Program-made: the position numbers and the translations under genes
Origin: Polaromonas sp. JS666
Lineage (GTDB): Bacteria > Pseudomonadota > Gammaproteobacteria > Burkholderiales > Burkholderiaceae_C
DNA length: 64,000 nt
Assembly (NCBI RefSeq): GCF_000013865.1
Contig: NC_007950.1
Coordinates: 186,001 to 250,000 of the forward strand
Direction of reading: 5' to 3'
Notes under the pieces: generated by a model
What the model was told of the DNA's origin: nothing
Database searches by the model: none
The model's input: the letters and a program-made list of their open reading frames with translations, nothing else
Part shown: positions 1-7,834 of the stretch, one piece after another
How positions within the stretch are numbered: position 1 is the first letter of the stretch
Layout: each line of letters starts with the position of its first letter

Positions 1-70
1 CCAAAACCTCATAGGAGGGCCATGGGACGGCGATTTTCACGCTGCAACGGGTGCGACTAAATTTGACGGT

Positions 71-501
71 TCCGCCTGCTTTCCCCGTCTCGCAAAGGCG
101 AAAAACGAGTGGAAAGCCTCGCAGATACTACGTTCTACAACACTCTGTCTGGTTCAAAGGCGAAAAATGTTGTTTCAAAGACTGGATTCTTGGTGAATCC
201 ATCGCGCAGAACTTGCGCCCTGCTGGTTGAGATCTTTGATCTCTTGGCTCCTCAAAGTGGAGCTGACTTGCTGCGACAGCGATTGAAATATAGCACAGCC
301 CAATTTCAAAGCGCAAGAACTGTGTTGGGGCCGCAACAATCTCTTTTTCAAAGGCGAGTTTTACATTGGGCTGCCAACGCGTGACGCCTTGCGCGTCATT
401 TCACGGCTCCGAGGCGAAATAAGAGCACTGCACTGACGCAAGGTGACGCGATTGTGTCGCCATCTTGCACACTGCGCGTCGTTTCCGCCTGTTTTCCCCG
501 G
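71..501. repeat. Repeat-rich region upstream of the parM-like gene, candidate partition centromere
   Basis: The first 550 bases carry no convincing gene but contain repeated short motifs. TCCGCCTGCTTTCCCCG at 71-87 recurs with one change at 484-500. CAAAGGCGAAAAA at 93-105 and 155-167 recurs in shorter form at 349-356 (CAAAGGCGA), with further TTCAAAG starts at 153, 174, 305 and 347. GCGCGTC occurs near 391 and 475. Reiterated sites directly upstream of a ParM-type actin are what ParR-bound parC centromeres look like; iterons of a replication origin are the alternative, but no Rep gene is seen next to them. That these repeats are a centromere is inference from position. Confidence 0.45.
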
Positions 502-550
502 AGTTTGAATGTGACCATGCGTCCATCTTTAACTTTCAAGGGGAATTCGA

Positions 551-1618
551 ATGCCTGAAATCGTAGCCATCGACTTGGGATACGGCCACACAAAAGTAGT
601 GAGCCAGGGCCGTGACGGAGAAATCAAACGCATGATTTTTCCGTCCGTCGCGCCGATCACGACGCGCGAACGGACTGCCGAGTCGAACGGCATGGGGGCG
701 CTTCGCACCGTGACCGTGTGTGTGGGTGCCAACAACTATGTCATCGGGAAGGACGCCTACCTCGAGGCGGACTCCAACTACTCGCGGTCGCGCCTGGACG
801 AGTATTCGCAGACCGATGGTTACCACGCCCTGATGCTTGGCGCCCTCGCTCTGTCGGGTCTTCGCGAAATTGACCAGCTGGTGATCGGACTTCCCCTCAC
901 CACCCTGGACACCTACCACTCCGTGATGAGCTCAAAGTACCTTGGTGAGCACAGCATAGGCGCCACCTACGCGAGACGGAAGGTTGAACTCGCGGTACGC
1001 AATGTCCTGGTCACCTCGCAGCCGGCTGGTGCCATGATTAACGCGGTGGCCGGTCAGCCTGGGCTGAAGAAAGCGACCAACCTGGCGATCGACATGGGTT
1101 ATTTCACGATGGACTTCCTCATGTGCGAGGGACTGCGTCCGTTCTACAAGCGCTCTGGCGCGGTCCAGGGCGGCATGAGCGGCTACTACGACCACCTGAA
1201 TGGTATGGTGGCTGAGAAAATCACCAGCGAAGGACTCCCAGCCCAAAGCACCGTCGATCACTTTCGCCTCGAAGAGACGCTGAGCAATGGCATCCAGGGT
1301 GAAAACGGTCGCACGATCTACAGCCTTCGGATCGGGAAGTTGGAGGTTGATATCACGGAATGCGTCGAGCGCGCGTCCACCAGGCTGACCGAATATCTCG
1401 ACCGCATGATGACCACGCTGGGCGGCGGCAGCTCCATGGGAATCATCAGTTCCGTGGTGCTCGCCGGCGGCGGCGCGCGGATGATCCTGCCGGCGGTCAA
1501 AGAGCGCTTTGGCAAAACCCACGACATCGTCATGCAGGATGCGGCGCAATACGCCATTGCCAACGGGTTCCTGCACTTCGGCCTAGCCAGCGCGAAGCGT
1601 GCCGCAGCCCAAGTCTGA
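551..1618 (+). CDS. ParM/StbA-like plasmid-segregation actin
   Basis: A 355-residue actin-fold ATPase. The first phosphate loop is IVAIDLGYGHTKVV at residues 4-17, the second is NLAIDMGYFTMDF around 178-190, and the adenosine motif VVLAGGGARM lies near 303. Length and motif order match the ParM/Alp group of bacterial actins that form filaments and push plasmid copies apart. The ATG at 551 is preceded by an AAGGGG ribosome-binding site. The gene follows a repeat-rich, possibly centromeric, region and overlaps the next ORF, which may be the adaptor. Such actins also occur as StbA or PRTRC-type proteins; the exact subfamily is not resolved. Confidence 0.8.
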   Translation: MPEIVAIDLGYGHTKVVSQGRDGEIKRMIFPSVAPITTRERTAESNGMGALRTVTVCVGANNYVIGKDAYLEADSNYSRSRLDEYSQTDGYHALMLGALALSGLREIDQLVIGLPLTTLDTYHSVMSSKYLGEHSIGATYARRKVELAVRNVLVTSQPAGAMINAVAGQPGLKKATNLAIDMGYFTMDFLMCEGLRPFYKRSGAVQGGMSGYYDHLNGMVAEKITSEGLPAQSTVDHFRLEETLSNGIQGENGRTIYSLRIGKLEVDITECVERASTRLTEYLDRMMTTLGGGSSMGIISSVVLAGGGARMILPAVKERFGKTHDIVMQDAAQYAIANGFLHFGLASAKRAAAQV

Positions 1619-2063
1619 AACTGCCCACCTTACGACTGGACCGCAAATGACTGCACCCATCAAACTCAGAGGCACGATCTCGGACAAGCACAGCGTCTTC
1701 CAGGCTTGCATTGACATGCCGCCGCGGGCCTGCTTCCAGCTTCTGATGACGCTGGCCGAAGAGGCCTGGGCTTCCCGAAGTAGTCTGGCACGGCTGCTGC
1801 ACGACGGACACCCTTTGAAGGCAACGCTGCAGCACCTGAGTTCCCATGAAGCGCTTGTGCTGTTGATCGGGCTTACCGGGGTTCGGCCCGGCTGGGAACA
1901 GCCTGCCTCGGAAATAGCTCGCACCTTTCCTGCCCCGCCATCAACTTTGAGTGACAAGCCTCCTTCTGTCACCCCGAAACCCTTACTGGGTGTGCCCCGC
2001 GCCAATAGTGAGGTGGAATTTGACGATGGCGACTTTGAAGTCTTGGGAGGTCGCCCCGGCTAG
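1599..2063 (+). CDS. Small protein overlapping parM-like gene; candidate partition adaptor
   Basis: A 154-residue ORF beginning at a GTG inside the end of the actin gene; an ATG at 1647 would give 138 residues and is an equally good start, since neither has a strong ribosome-binding site. The middle part (PPRACFQLLMTLAEEAW and following) is predicted helical, and the C-terminal 50 residues are proline-rich and end acidic (EVEFDDGDFEVL). I recognise no family. ParR adaptors are usually encoded immediately 3' of parM and are about this size, so an adaptor role is a positional inference only. Confidence 0.55.
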   Translation: MPQPKSETAHLTTGPQMTAPIKLRGTISDKHSVFQACIDMPPRACFQLLMTLAEEAWASRSSLARLLHDGHPLKATLQHLSSHEALVLLIGLTGVRPGWEQPASEIARTFPAPPSTLSDKPPSVTPKPLLGVPRANSEVEFDDGDFEVLGGRPG

Positions 2064-2065
2064 TT

Positions 2066-2073
2066 TTGTCACT
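2066..2073. promoter_or_regulatory. AGTGACAA-type site between the partition genes and the transfer-entry genes
   Basis: TTGTCACT (reverse of AGTGACAA) lies just after the stop codon at 2063 and about 60 bases before the start at 2133. It is one of several intergenic copies of this octamer in the window, the most telling being beside the repressor gene at 50.9 kb and upstream of the flhD-like operon. Candidate repressor operator; binding is inferred. Confidence 0.35.
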
Positions 2074-2132
2074 CAAGCAGGATTTTCGGAACGTCACAGA
2101 ATAGAGACATCTGAACTTAGAAGGAGTACTCG

Positions 2133-2474
2133 ATGAAAGAACTGCTGAAATCCTACTCGACCAAAGTCTACGGTGTCGTGGCCACCTGCGACGCCTATAT
2201 CAACGCCGCCGCCTACCAGGTCGGCCAAATCGACCTCGCCCAGTACGAACGGAGCGTGAAACTGGAGAAATACCGCAATAAGGTGGTTTTCCCCGCCAAT
2301 CTCGGGACACTTCCCGTGGCAGTATTCAGCCTCGGAGTGACATATCGCGTGGTCGTTGGGATCTTCGCCTGCGTCATGCTCCGAGGTATGCGTGCCCTGG
2401 TGGTCAAGGCCGAAGGGGAACATAAGCTGCGCAAGCTACCCTTCGTTGACCTGCAGGATCGCGCACGAAACTGA
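2133..2474 (+). CDS. Small membrane protein of unknown function
   Basis: 113 residues, starting at an ATG with a clear AAGGAG site nine bases upstream. One hydrophobic stretch (LGTLPVAVFSLGVTYRVVVG, roughly residues 60-85) should span the membrane; the C-terminus is basic and probably cytoplasmic. It sits nine bases ahead of the transglycosylase gene and is likely co-transcribed with it. I do not recognise the family. The position suggests a role at the cell envelope in conjugation. Confidence 0.6.
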   Translation: MKELLKSYSTKVYGVVATCDAYINAAAYQVGQIDLAQYERSVKLEKYRNKVVFPANLGTLPVAVFSLGVTYRVVVGIFACVMLRGMRALVVKAEGEHKLRKLPFVDLQDRARN

Positions 2475-2483
2475 GAGGATGTT

Positions 2484-3140
2484 GTGATCGACGAAGTGAA
2501 ATCTGGTAGGGCAGTGACAAATCAGGCGCATCTACGCGGCGCCTGGCATGCAGCCGGGATCCTGGCGGTTGCATGCGCGTCGCAGTTTCCAACTACCGCC
2601 ATGGCCACGGACCTCGCCCAGCCATTCTCGACACCGTCCGAACAATGCATAGTCCCAGCATCGACTTATCACACGGTCAACCCGTATGTCCTTCGCTCGA
2701 TCCTGACCGTGGAATCGGGACTGAAGTCGAGCGCGATTGGGAAAAACCGGAACGGCTCGGTCGACATTGGGATTGGCCAGATCAACTCGATTCACCTGAA
2801 AGAGCTCTCGCAATTCGGGATCGGCCCAACCCACCTTCAAGATGCCTGCATCGGGACCTATGTTGCGGCCTGGCACCTGAAGAAGGCCATTGCAGAACGG
2901 GGCAACACTTGGGAAGGTGTGGCGTCGTATCACAGCCGCACGCCGTATTTCAACAAGCGGTATCAGGCCTTGATCGTCAATGAGATGATCCGAAGTGGTG
3001 CCATGCAAGGGCAGCTGCTTCCAGTGCCTCCACTGAATCCCTTAGACCTCGGTGCTAGCGGTTCCCGTGGGGGGTTGAAAGCCGCTGCAGCCGGCGACTC
3101 CCAAGGATCGAGCGTCATCATCTTCGATACCCGCCAATAA
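2484..3140 (+). CDS. VirB1/PilT(IncI)-like lytic transglycosylase
   Basis: A 218-residue secreted peptidoglycan-cleaving enzyme. An N-terminal export segment around AAGILAVACASQFPTTAMA is followed by a SLT/lysozyme-like domain: catalytic Glu in LTVESGLKSSAIG, then GIGQIN, and the C-terminal ASYHSRTPYFNKRY substrate motif. These enzymes open the cell wall locally so that the T4SS or type IV pilus can be assembled. The start is a GTG with GAGAGGA upstream. It is encoded on the strand opposite the main transfer region, about 5 kb beyond pilV, so it may serve either apparatus. Confidence 0.85.
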   Translation: MIDEVKSGRAVTNQAHLRGAWHAAGILAVACASQFPTTAMATDLAQPFSTPSEQCIVPASTYHTVNPYVLRSILTVESGLKSSAIGKNRNGSVDIGIGQINSIHLKELSQFGIGPTHLQDACIGTYVAAWHLKKAIAERGNTWEGVASYHSRTPYFNKRYQALIVNEMIRSGAMQGQLLPVPPLNPLDLGASGSRGGLKAAAAGDSQGSSVIIFDTRQ

Positions 3141-3151
3141 AGACTGAGCGG

Positions 3152-3169
3152 CGCTTTCGCACGAAAGCG
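3152..3169. terminator. Hairpin between convergent genes
   Basis: CGCTTTCG-CA-CGAAAGCG forms a perfect 8-bp stem between the convergent stops at 3140 (+) and 3185 (-). There is no T-run on either side, so termination is inferred only from the position between convergent genes. Confidence 0.4.
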
Positions 3170-3184
3170 GCCTCGCGATCTCAA

Positions 3185-3604
3185 TCAATGCCTGAAAACC
3201 AGAAATCGTGCACCCGAAAAGTTGAAAAGCAATGCAATCACGGAGCCGACAGCCAGCGGCAGAAGCGTGTGAGTGATAGCAATTGGAAACCAGAGGATCA
3301 TCAGATAAAAAACCAGAAAATTGATCGCAATGCCTCCGGCCTGCACCAGCAAATACCTAAGATATTCCTGCATCAAAAATACCATGGCGCCGGTTGGCGG
3401 GCGAAAAGTGAATAACCGGTTGGCCCACCAGGTAACAAGCGTTGCGGGAAGGAAGGCCAATGCACGTGTGACCATGATGTCGATACCGAATATCCGCAGG
3501 AAGACAAAGAATAAACCGGCATCAACCACGAAGCCGAAACCACCCACCACCAGAAAGGTCATCAACTGGCGCCCTGAATTTTTTTCCGGTGCGCTCTTGG
3601 ACAT
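3185..3604 (-). CDS. GtrA-family flippase-like membrane protein
   Basis: 139 residues with four hydrophobic segments and the GtrA family start (LMTFLVVGGFGFVVDAGLFF) plus the WWANRLFTF signature in the second helix. GtrA proteins are thought to flip polyprenyl-phosphate-linked sugars made by GtrB-type glycosyltransferases across the inner membrane. The ATG overlaps the stop of the upstream glycosyltransferase by one base (TGATG), so the two are translationally coupled, which supports a GtrA/GtrB pair. The last gene of the long minus-strand series. Confidence 0.8.
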   Translation of the reverse strand: MSKSAPEKNSGRQLMTFLVVGGFGFVVDAGLFFVFLRIFGIDIMVTRALAFLPATLVTWWANRLFTFRPPTGAMVFLMQEYLRYLLVQAGGIAINFLVFYLMILWFPIAITHTLLPLAVGSVIALLFNFSGARFLVFRH

Positions 3605-4560
3605 CAGGTTCTATTCGTCATGGACACGATCATGAGTTCGTACCTCATCCTGTGCTGCTGCGCGATGCTGTCGAGCATCAGTGCCACGAAACAAAAGATC
3701 ACCGCCACGATTTCCAGCGCCGCAGCAAGCACCGCCAGCGGGACATGGTAGATATATTGGTACGTAAACCAGTCAACCAACACTGGAAAACCGGCAATAA
3801 AACCGAGCACCATGAGTAGCATGGAAACCGTACCAAAAAACGCAAACGGCTTGTAATAGCGCAGTATCTGGAAGATTGCAAAAATGACCTTGGCGCCATC
3901 GGCCAAAGTGTTGAGCTTGGAAAAGCTGCCTGCCGGCCTGTCCACATATTCCACAGGAATTTCCATAACGCGAAAACGTTTATCAAGCGCATGCAGGGTC
4001 ATATCAGTTTCGACTTGAAAGCCCGCAACCATTACTGGATAGGTCTTCACAAAGGTACGGCTGAAGGCACGATACCCGCTCATGATGTCCTGCAAAGTGG
4101 ATCGGAAAAACAAATTGATCATGTTTTTGACAAGATCGTTGCCGAACCCATGAAAGCGGCGTTTGTTGTGGTCCTTGTAATGCCCACCCGAATGCCGATC
4201 GCCTACCACCATGTCGGCCTCGCCTAGCGCAACAGGTGCGATCATGTCGGCGGCGCGAGATGCCGGATAAGTCTGATCGGCGTCAGCCAGCAAATAAATG
4301 TCGGCGTCCACGTCGGAAAATGCACGGCGTAATGCATTTCCCTTGCCTTGCCGGTACTCGCGAATCAACCGCCCCTCGCAGCCCAACTCTTCAAATGTCG
4401 TTTCAGTGATTGCGGAGGTACGGTCGCTGGAGTTGTTGTCGATCACGCATATGGTGGCGTCAGGCAGCGCAGCATGGAAGTCCAGGATGACCTGTCTGAT
4501 CGTCAACTCTTCGTTGTAGGCAGGAAGAATGACGGCAACGGTGTGATTGGCAGAACTCAC
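3604..4560 (-). CDS. GtrB/DPM1-like family 2 glycosyltransferase
   Basis: 318 residues counted from a GTG at 4560 preceded by AGAGGT; the longer reading frame overlaps the upstream gene without a ribosome-binding site. The N-terminal domain has the GT2 start VAVILPAYNEELTIR, the nucleotide-sugar site IDNNSSDRTS and the metal-binding LADADQTYP. Two C-terminal transmembrane helices (AFFGTVSMLLMVLGFIAGF and the one after it) are typical of GtrB/polyprenyl-phosphate sugar transferases. With the downstream GtrA-like gene it should make and flip a lipid-linked sugar. Substrate unknown. Confidence 0.82.
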   Translation of the reverse strand: MSSANHTVAVILPAYNEELTIRQVILDFHAALPDATICVIDNNSSDRTSAITETTFEELGCEGRLIREYRQGKGNALRRAFSDVDADIYLLADADQTYPASRAADMIAPVALGEADMVVGDRHSGGHYKDHNKRRFHGFGNDLVKNMINLFFRSTLQDIMSGYRAFSRTFVKTYPVMVAGFQVETDMTLHALDKRFRVMEIPVEYVDRPAGSFSKLNTLADGAKVIFAIFQILRYYKPFAFFGTVSMLLMVLGFIAGFPVLVDWFTYQYIYHVPLAVLAAALEIVAVIFCFVALMLDSIAQQHRMRYELMIVSMTNRT

Positions 4561-4583
4561 AGAGACCTCTTGAAAAGACTGAA

Positions 4584-6440
4584 TCACGACTGGCGGGAAA
4601 TACGGCAGTACTGGTAGCCGTCCTGGTGGTTGCCCACCCAAGCACGGTACGTCACACAAGATGCCAGATCGACGCGCAAGCCGTAACGTGTTTTTGCAAG
4701 TTCATCACTGGCGCGCGCAATGGCCTTGTCCTCCTCAGCCAGGTCGCGCCGCGCTGCGGAATCCATCACGACACCGCAGTACGCGCCGTTGCTGCTGTCG
4801 GACATCTTGGCGTTCAGGCGGGAATTTCGCTTGAGACCCCAACGTACAACATCGCAGCCGAAACCGCTCTTGCCCACACCCATACTGGCAAGAACGCGAT
4901 TGATTTTTGCGATTTGTGCAGGCTGTGTGTCCTTGCTTGCTTCGAAAATAACATAGGCATTCTCTGACCGGCTGTCGATCATCCGCATGGCCTGGGACAC
5001 AAATTTCGGCGACTCGGGGAAACTTGCCAGCGAGGCGACTTCGATTTCAGGCGGGAAAAACGGGATCAACCAGGCATGCTTACCGCCCTGCAATATCATG
5101 ACAGCAGTTTTTTCCGGTTGAGCCAGCGGCGGCAGCTCAACCCGGAAAGCGGTTTCGCCAAAGCCAACATTGCCCCATGTTGTCCGGAATAGCAATACAA
5201 CAATCACCGAGGAAAGCAGTACCTTTTTGCCAAGCGATTGTGCCAAAGCTGGCTTGAAGAGCCGATGCAACAAAAGCCAGATTGCCAACGGCGCAATCAT
5301 TTCCAGCGGCACCAGGTAGCGGTGAATGCTGAAAATGCCGAGCCAAGTCAGGTAACTTGTAGCAGCAAATGCCAGCAGAAAATGTGCCCTCGAGGGTTCT
5401 TCAAGAGGGAAAACATAAGCATTCCGGGCTGGTGATAAGCTGAAAAATCGGGTACGAATTGCTGCGATGGCCCAGAGCGCGAACAATGAGTACAGCACAG
5501 GCAGTGCAATCTGATAAAGCGCCGACTCACCAACCCGCGCTGGATTCAGCGCAAATATAAATGGGAAAAAAAGCGCTTCAGCTACACCCTTCGGCCGCCA
5601 GCGAGTGTCGCCCACACCGATCGAGCCAGCCATGTCCGACTGGAAATAGGTATTGAACTGCGGGAACAGCGGATTGCCGTAGAGCTCCCAGAGCATGAGA
5701 AACCAGTAGCCCCCGGTCAAAGCGATACCCAGCACAACGCCCGCGCTGAATGCCGATGCGACGCGCAACCGATGAACTGCGCCGCCGGGACAGGCCAGCA
5801 GAAGTGCCAAGGCGCCGGCCACCGCATAAACCGCGTTTGTGAGCTTTGCGCCGGCGCCCATACCTATCAGCAATCCCGCCAACATGATCCACAGCAGGTA
5901 GTGTCCGCGCGCACGTACAACATCACCCCATCGGGTCACAGCGACCGCCACACCTGCCAGCACAAACACCGATGAAGTGTTGTCGCCCATGGTGTTTCCA
6001 AGTTCCGATACAAAAACAGCACTCAGGCACCCGGCCAGCGCGAGCAGAATCACCGTCGCGTTGGGGTGTTTCGCACGCTCAACAAAAGGCTTCACAATCA
6101 GAAGCAAAAACACAAAATTAAGGCCGTGAAACAAGCCCATCGCGAAGGCTATTGCACGAGGCGGCCAGTGCTGAATCATCAGAAAATACGGCAGATCCAG
6201 CACCGGATTGAAATAGCTCTGCATAGCGGCTGGTGCTAGGTCAATCCCGACGCGGCCATTGAGCAGCGCATATGCGTTATAGAGGTGATAGTTAAGCAGA
6301 TCCCAGTTCGCATCCTGGCCGATCACAAATACGGAAGCCAGCGCAAACAAAAGGGGAACGGCGACAGCAGCCCAACACGGTGCCGACGCATGATCCAGAC
6401 AGCCCGTCAGCCGCGAACGGAGCTTAGAGAAAAATCCCAT
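4584..6440 (-). CDS. Polytopic membrane glycosyltransferase-like protein (GT-C type)
   Basis: About 618 residues from the ATG at 6440 (GGAAG upstream), with roughly ten or more hydrophobic helices and an early acidic loop GQDANWDLLNYHLYNAY after the first helix. GT-C glycosyltransferases use a lipid-phosphate sugar donor and carry acidic residues in the first periplasmic loop, so this fits an enzyme that uses the product of the GtrA/GtrB pair downstream. The last 140 residues are soluble. No precise family is recognised; GT87/DUF2029-like and DUF6311-like are possible. Target unknown; pilin or cell-surface sugar are both possible. Confidence 0.6.
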   Translation of the reverse strand: MGFFSKLRSRLTGCLDHASAPCWAAVAVPLLFALASVFVIGQDANWDLLNYHLYNAYALLNGRVGIDLAPAAMQSYFNPVLDLPYFLMIQHWPPRAIAFAMGLFHGLNFVFLLLIVKPFVERAKHPNATVILLALAGCLSAVFVSELGNTMGDNTSSVFVLAGVAVAVTRWGDVVRARGHYLLWIMLAGLLIGMGAGAKLTNAVYAVAGALALLLACPGGAVHRLRVASAFSAGVVLGIALTGGYWFLMLWELYGNPLFPQFNTYFQSDMAGSIGVGDTRWRPKGVAEALFFPFIFALNPARVGESALYQIALPVLYSLFALWAIAAIRTRFFSLSPARNAYVFPLEEPSRAHFLLAFAATSYLTWLGIFSIHRYLVPLEMIAPLAIWLLLHRLFKPALAQSLGKKVLLSSVIVVLLFRTTWGNVGFGETAFRVELPPLAQPEKTAVMILQGGKHAWLIPFFPPEIEVASLASFPESPKFVSQAMRMIDSRSENAYVIFEASKDTQPAQIAKINRVLASMGVGKSGFGCDVVRWGLKRNSRLNAKMSDSSNGAYCGVVMDSAARRDLAEEDKAIARASDELAKTRYGLRVDLASCVTYRAWVGNHQDGYQYCRISRQS

Positions 6441-6607
6441 GACAACTTCCTGATGCTTTCCTTCCACGCCCTAAACGGCCAGAAGCAGACAACGAACCCA
6501 ATGGACATCCCGCTCGGCATAGCGCGATGTGGCCTGGGTGATTTTTATGAGGCGTGAGAACTGGCCCTGGTTGATTCAACCGGTTCCACCGCTGAGGTAA
6601 TGAAACT

Positions 6608-7354
6608 TCAGGCCGGCTTAATGCCACCCACAATGATTGTTCTCCCAAGCAGTACATCCAAGAAATTTATTTGCCGCACAAAATACTCGTTGTGAATGTC
6701 AATGGTTTTGTAGCGCGACTTTTCTTTTCTGGCTGTAAGCTTGGAGAAAATTTTGATGGGAACATAAAGGAACAAAAGCCAAAGTTTCGATGTGCCTTGA
6801 CGCTTGTCGATGGTTAGCGCAATTTTCTCGAAACCAGCGTCTAATAGTGAGTGAGTCAAGTAAAAAAGAGAAACTGGATTTATATGACCGCCAGTGGTGT
6901 GGAGTTCACTCTCTTTTATATGCAGTGGCCCAAAGAGATTAAAAAACCCAAAGATTAAAAATCTAATCCTTGACTTCAAATTCAAAACATTAGGCGTTGA
7001 TATCACAACAACTCCAGCAGGCTCTAACACGCGATAAATTTCGCGTATTGTTTTTCTGTAATGCTCTAGATGTTCGATTACCTCGGTGCAAGTCACCAAA
7101 TCAAAGGCTCCGTCTTGGTACGGTAACCCATGCTCATTTAGATTAACCTCGGTCACTTTGATGTCGTCAAGCTTCATCAGACTATCAGTATAGTCACACG
7201 CGCTCGATTTGTTAATGAATTCAGCTTCCCTTAGCAATTGAATCAGATCGCCATGACCTGAGCCAATATCCAAATGCTTGATGGAGCCGCGAGGTTTCAA
7301 TTGCTTGGCCATTCTCAAAGTGCCGGAAAGGATTAGAGATGTACTGAGCGTCAT
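6608..7354 (-). CDS. Class I SAM-dependent methyltransferase
   Basis: 248 residues. The SAM-binding motif I is IKHLDIGSGHGDLIQLL (residues 24-40), followed by the acidic end of strand 2 and motif IV FDLVTCTEVIEHLEHY, as in UbiE/Methyltransf_11 enzymes. The C-terminal half resembles methyltransferases of surface-polysaccharide clusters. The gene is visibly more AT-rich than its neighbours, suggesting separate acquisition. Same strand and order as the glycosyltransferases, so it may modify the same glycan. Substrate not predictable. Confidence 0.75.
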   Translation of the reverse strand: MTLSTSLILSGTLRMAKQLKPRGSIKHLDIGSGHGDLIQLLREAEFINKSSACDYTDSLMKLDDIKVTEVNLNEHGLPYQDGAFDLVTCTEVIEHLEHYRKTIREIYRVLEPAGVVVISTPNVLNLKSRIRFLIFGFFNLFGPLHIKESELHTTGGHINPVSLFYLTHSLLDAGFEKIALTIDKRQGTSKLWLLFLYVPIKIFSKLTARKEKSRYKTIDIHNEYFVRQINFLDVLLGRTIIVGGIKPA

Positions 7355-7402
7355 AAACTATCTTGCTGCTGATCGGCTATTAATAAGGGGATCCGGATTT
7401 GG

Positions 7403-7612
7403 CTATGTTTGCCCTGCAACGTGCAGGACCTGACGTGCATCCTGCAGTGCCCGTATGGGACCGACGCCAGGGCCCTCGAGCTGAAAGTTCTTTTGTGCTG
7501 CTAACCGCAACTCGATATCAGACTCTGTGTCGTGGCAGGTCAAACCCCAAGAACTCAGATACGCGATGAGTTCTTCTCTGGTGCCGTACAGAACTTCCGA
7601 TGCCAATTTCAT
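7403..7612 (-). CDS. Short hypothetical ORF downstream of pilV
   Basis: 69 residues from an ATG at 7612, reading MKLASEVLYGTREELIAYLS at the start; an upstream ATG at 7639 is also possible. It is helical and charged with no family I recognise. It lies in the 480-base space between pilV and the methyltransferase, where R64-type plasmids carry the shufflon, but it does not resemble an alternative pilV end. May be a remnant. Confidence 0.35.
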   Translation of the reverse strand: MKLASEVLYGTREELIAYLSSWGLTCHDTESDIELRLAAQKNFQLEGPGVGPIRALQDARQVLHVAGQT

Positions 7613-7834
7613 GAAGCCACGACTCCAAAAGTGTTTCAAAACTTGGTTGGGTGGAACGTCCCCACATTAAACAAGGTGGGATACCTGATCGTATCGACTT
7701 GAAAAGATAGCAATCGCCGAATTGCACGCCTGCGGACAAACTCTGCACCTTTTCTAGGCAATTGGGGTCGGGTTACCTCGCCGATGCCCCGGCATTTAAT
7801 AGGTAACCATCCGCACAGCACGAGCCCATCATGT

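Noticed and set aside
109..384. A 91-residue plus-strand ORF upstream of the parM-like gene
   Set aside because: No ribosome-binding site, low-complexity protein and built from repeated DNA motifs; better explained as non-coding repeats.
1950..1957. AGTGACAA at 1950 and at 2513 as operators
   Set aside because: Both lie inside coding sequence; kept out of the operator list as possible chance matches.
4561..4659. 33-residue N-terminal extension of the GtrB-like gene
   Set aside because: It overlaps the upstream glycosyltransferase, lacks a ribosome-binding site, and the GT2 domain starts right after the GTG at 4560.
7400..7834. Shufflon downstream of pilV
   Set aside because: No repeated inverted 19-bp sites, no alternative pilV ends and no rci recombinase were found.
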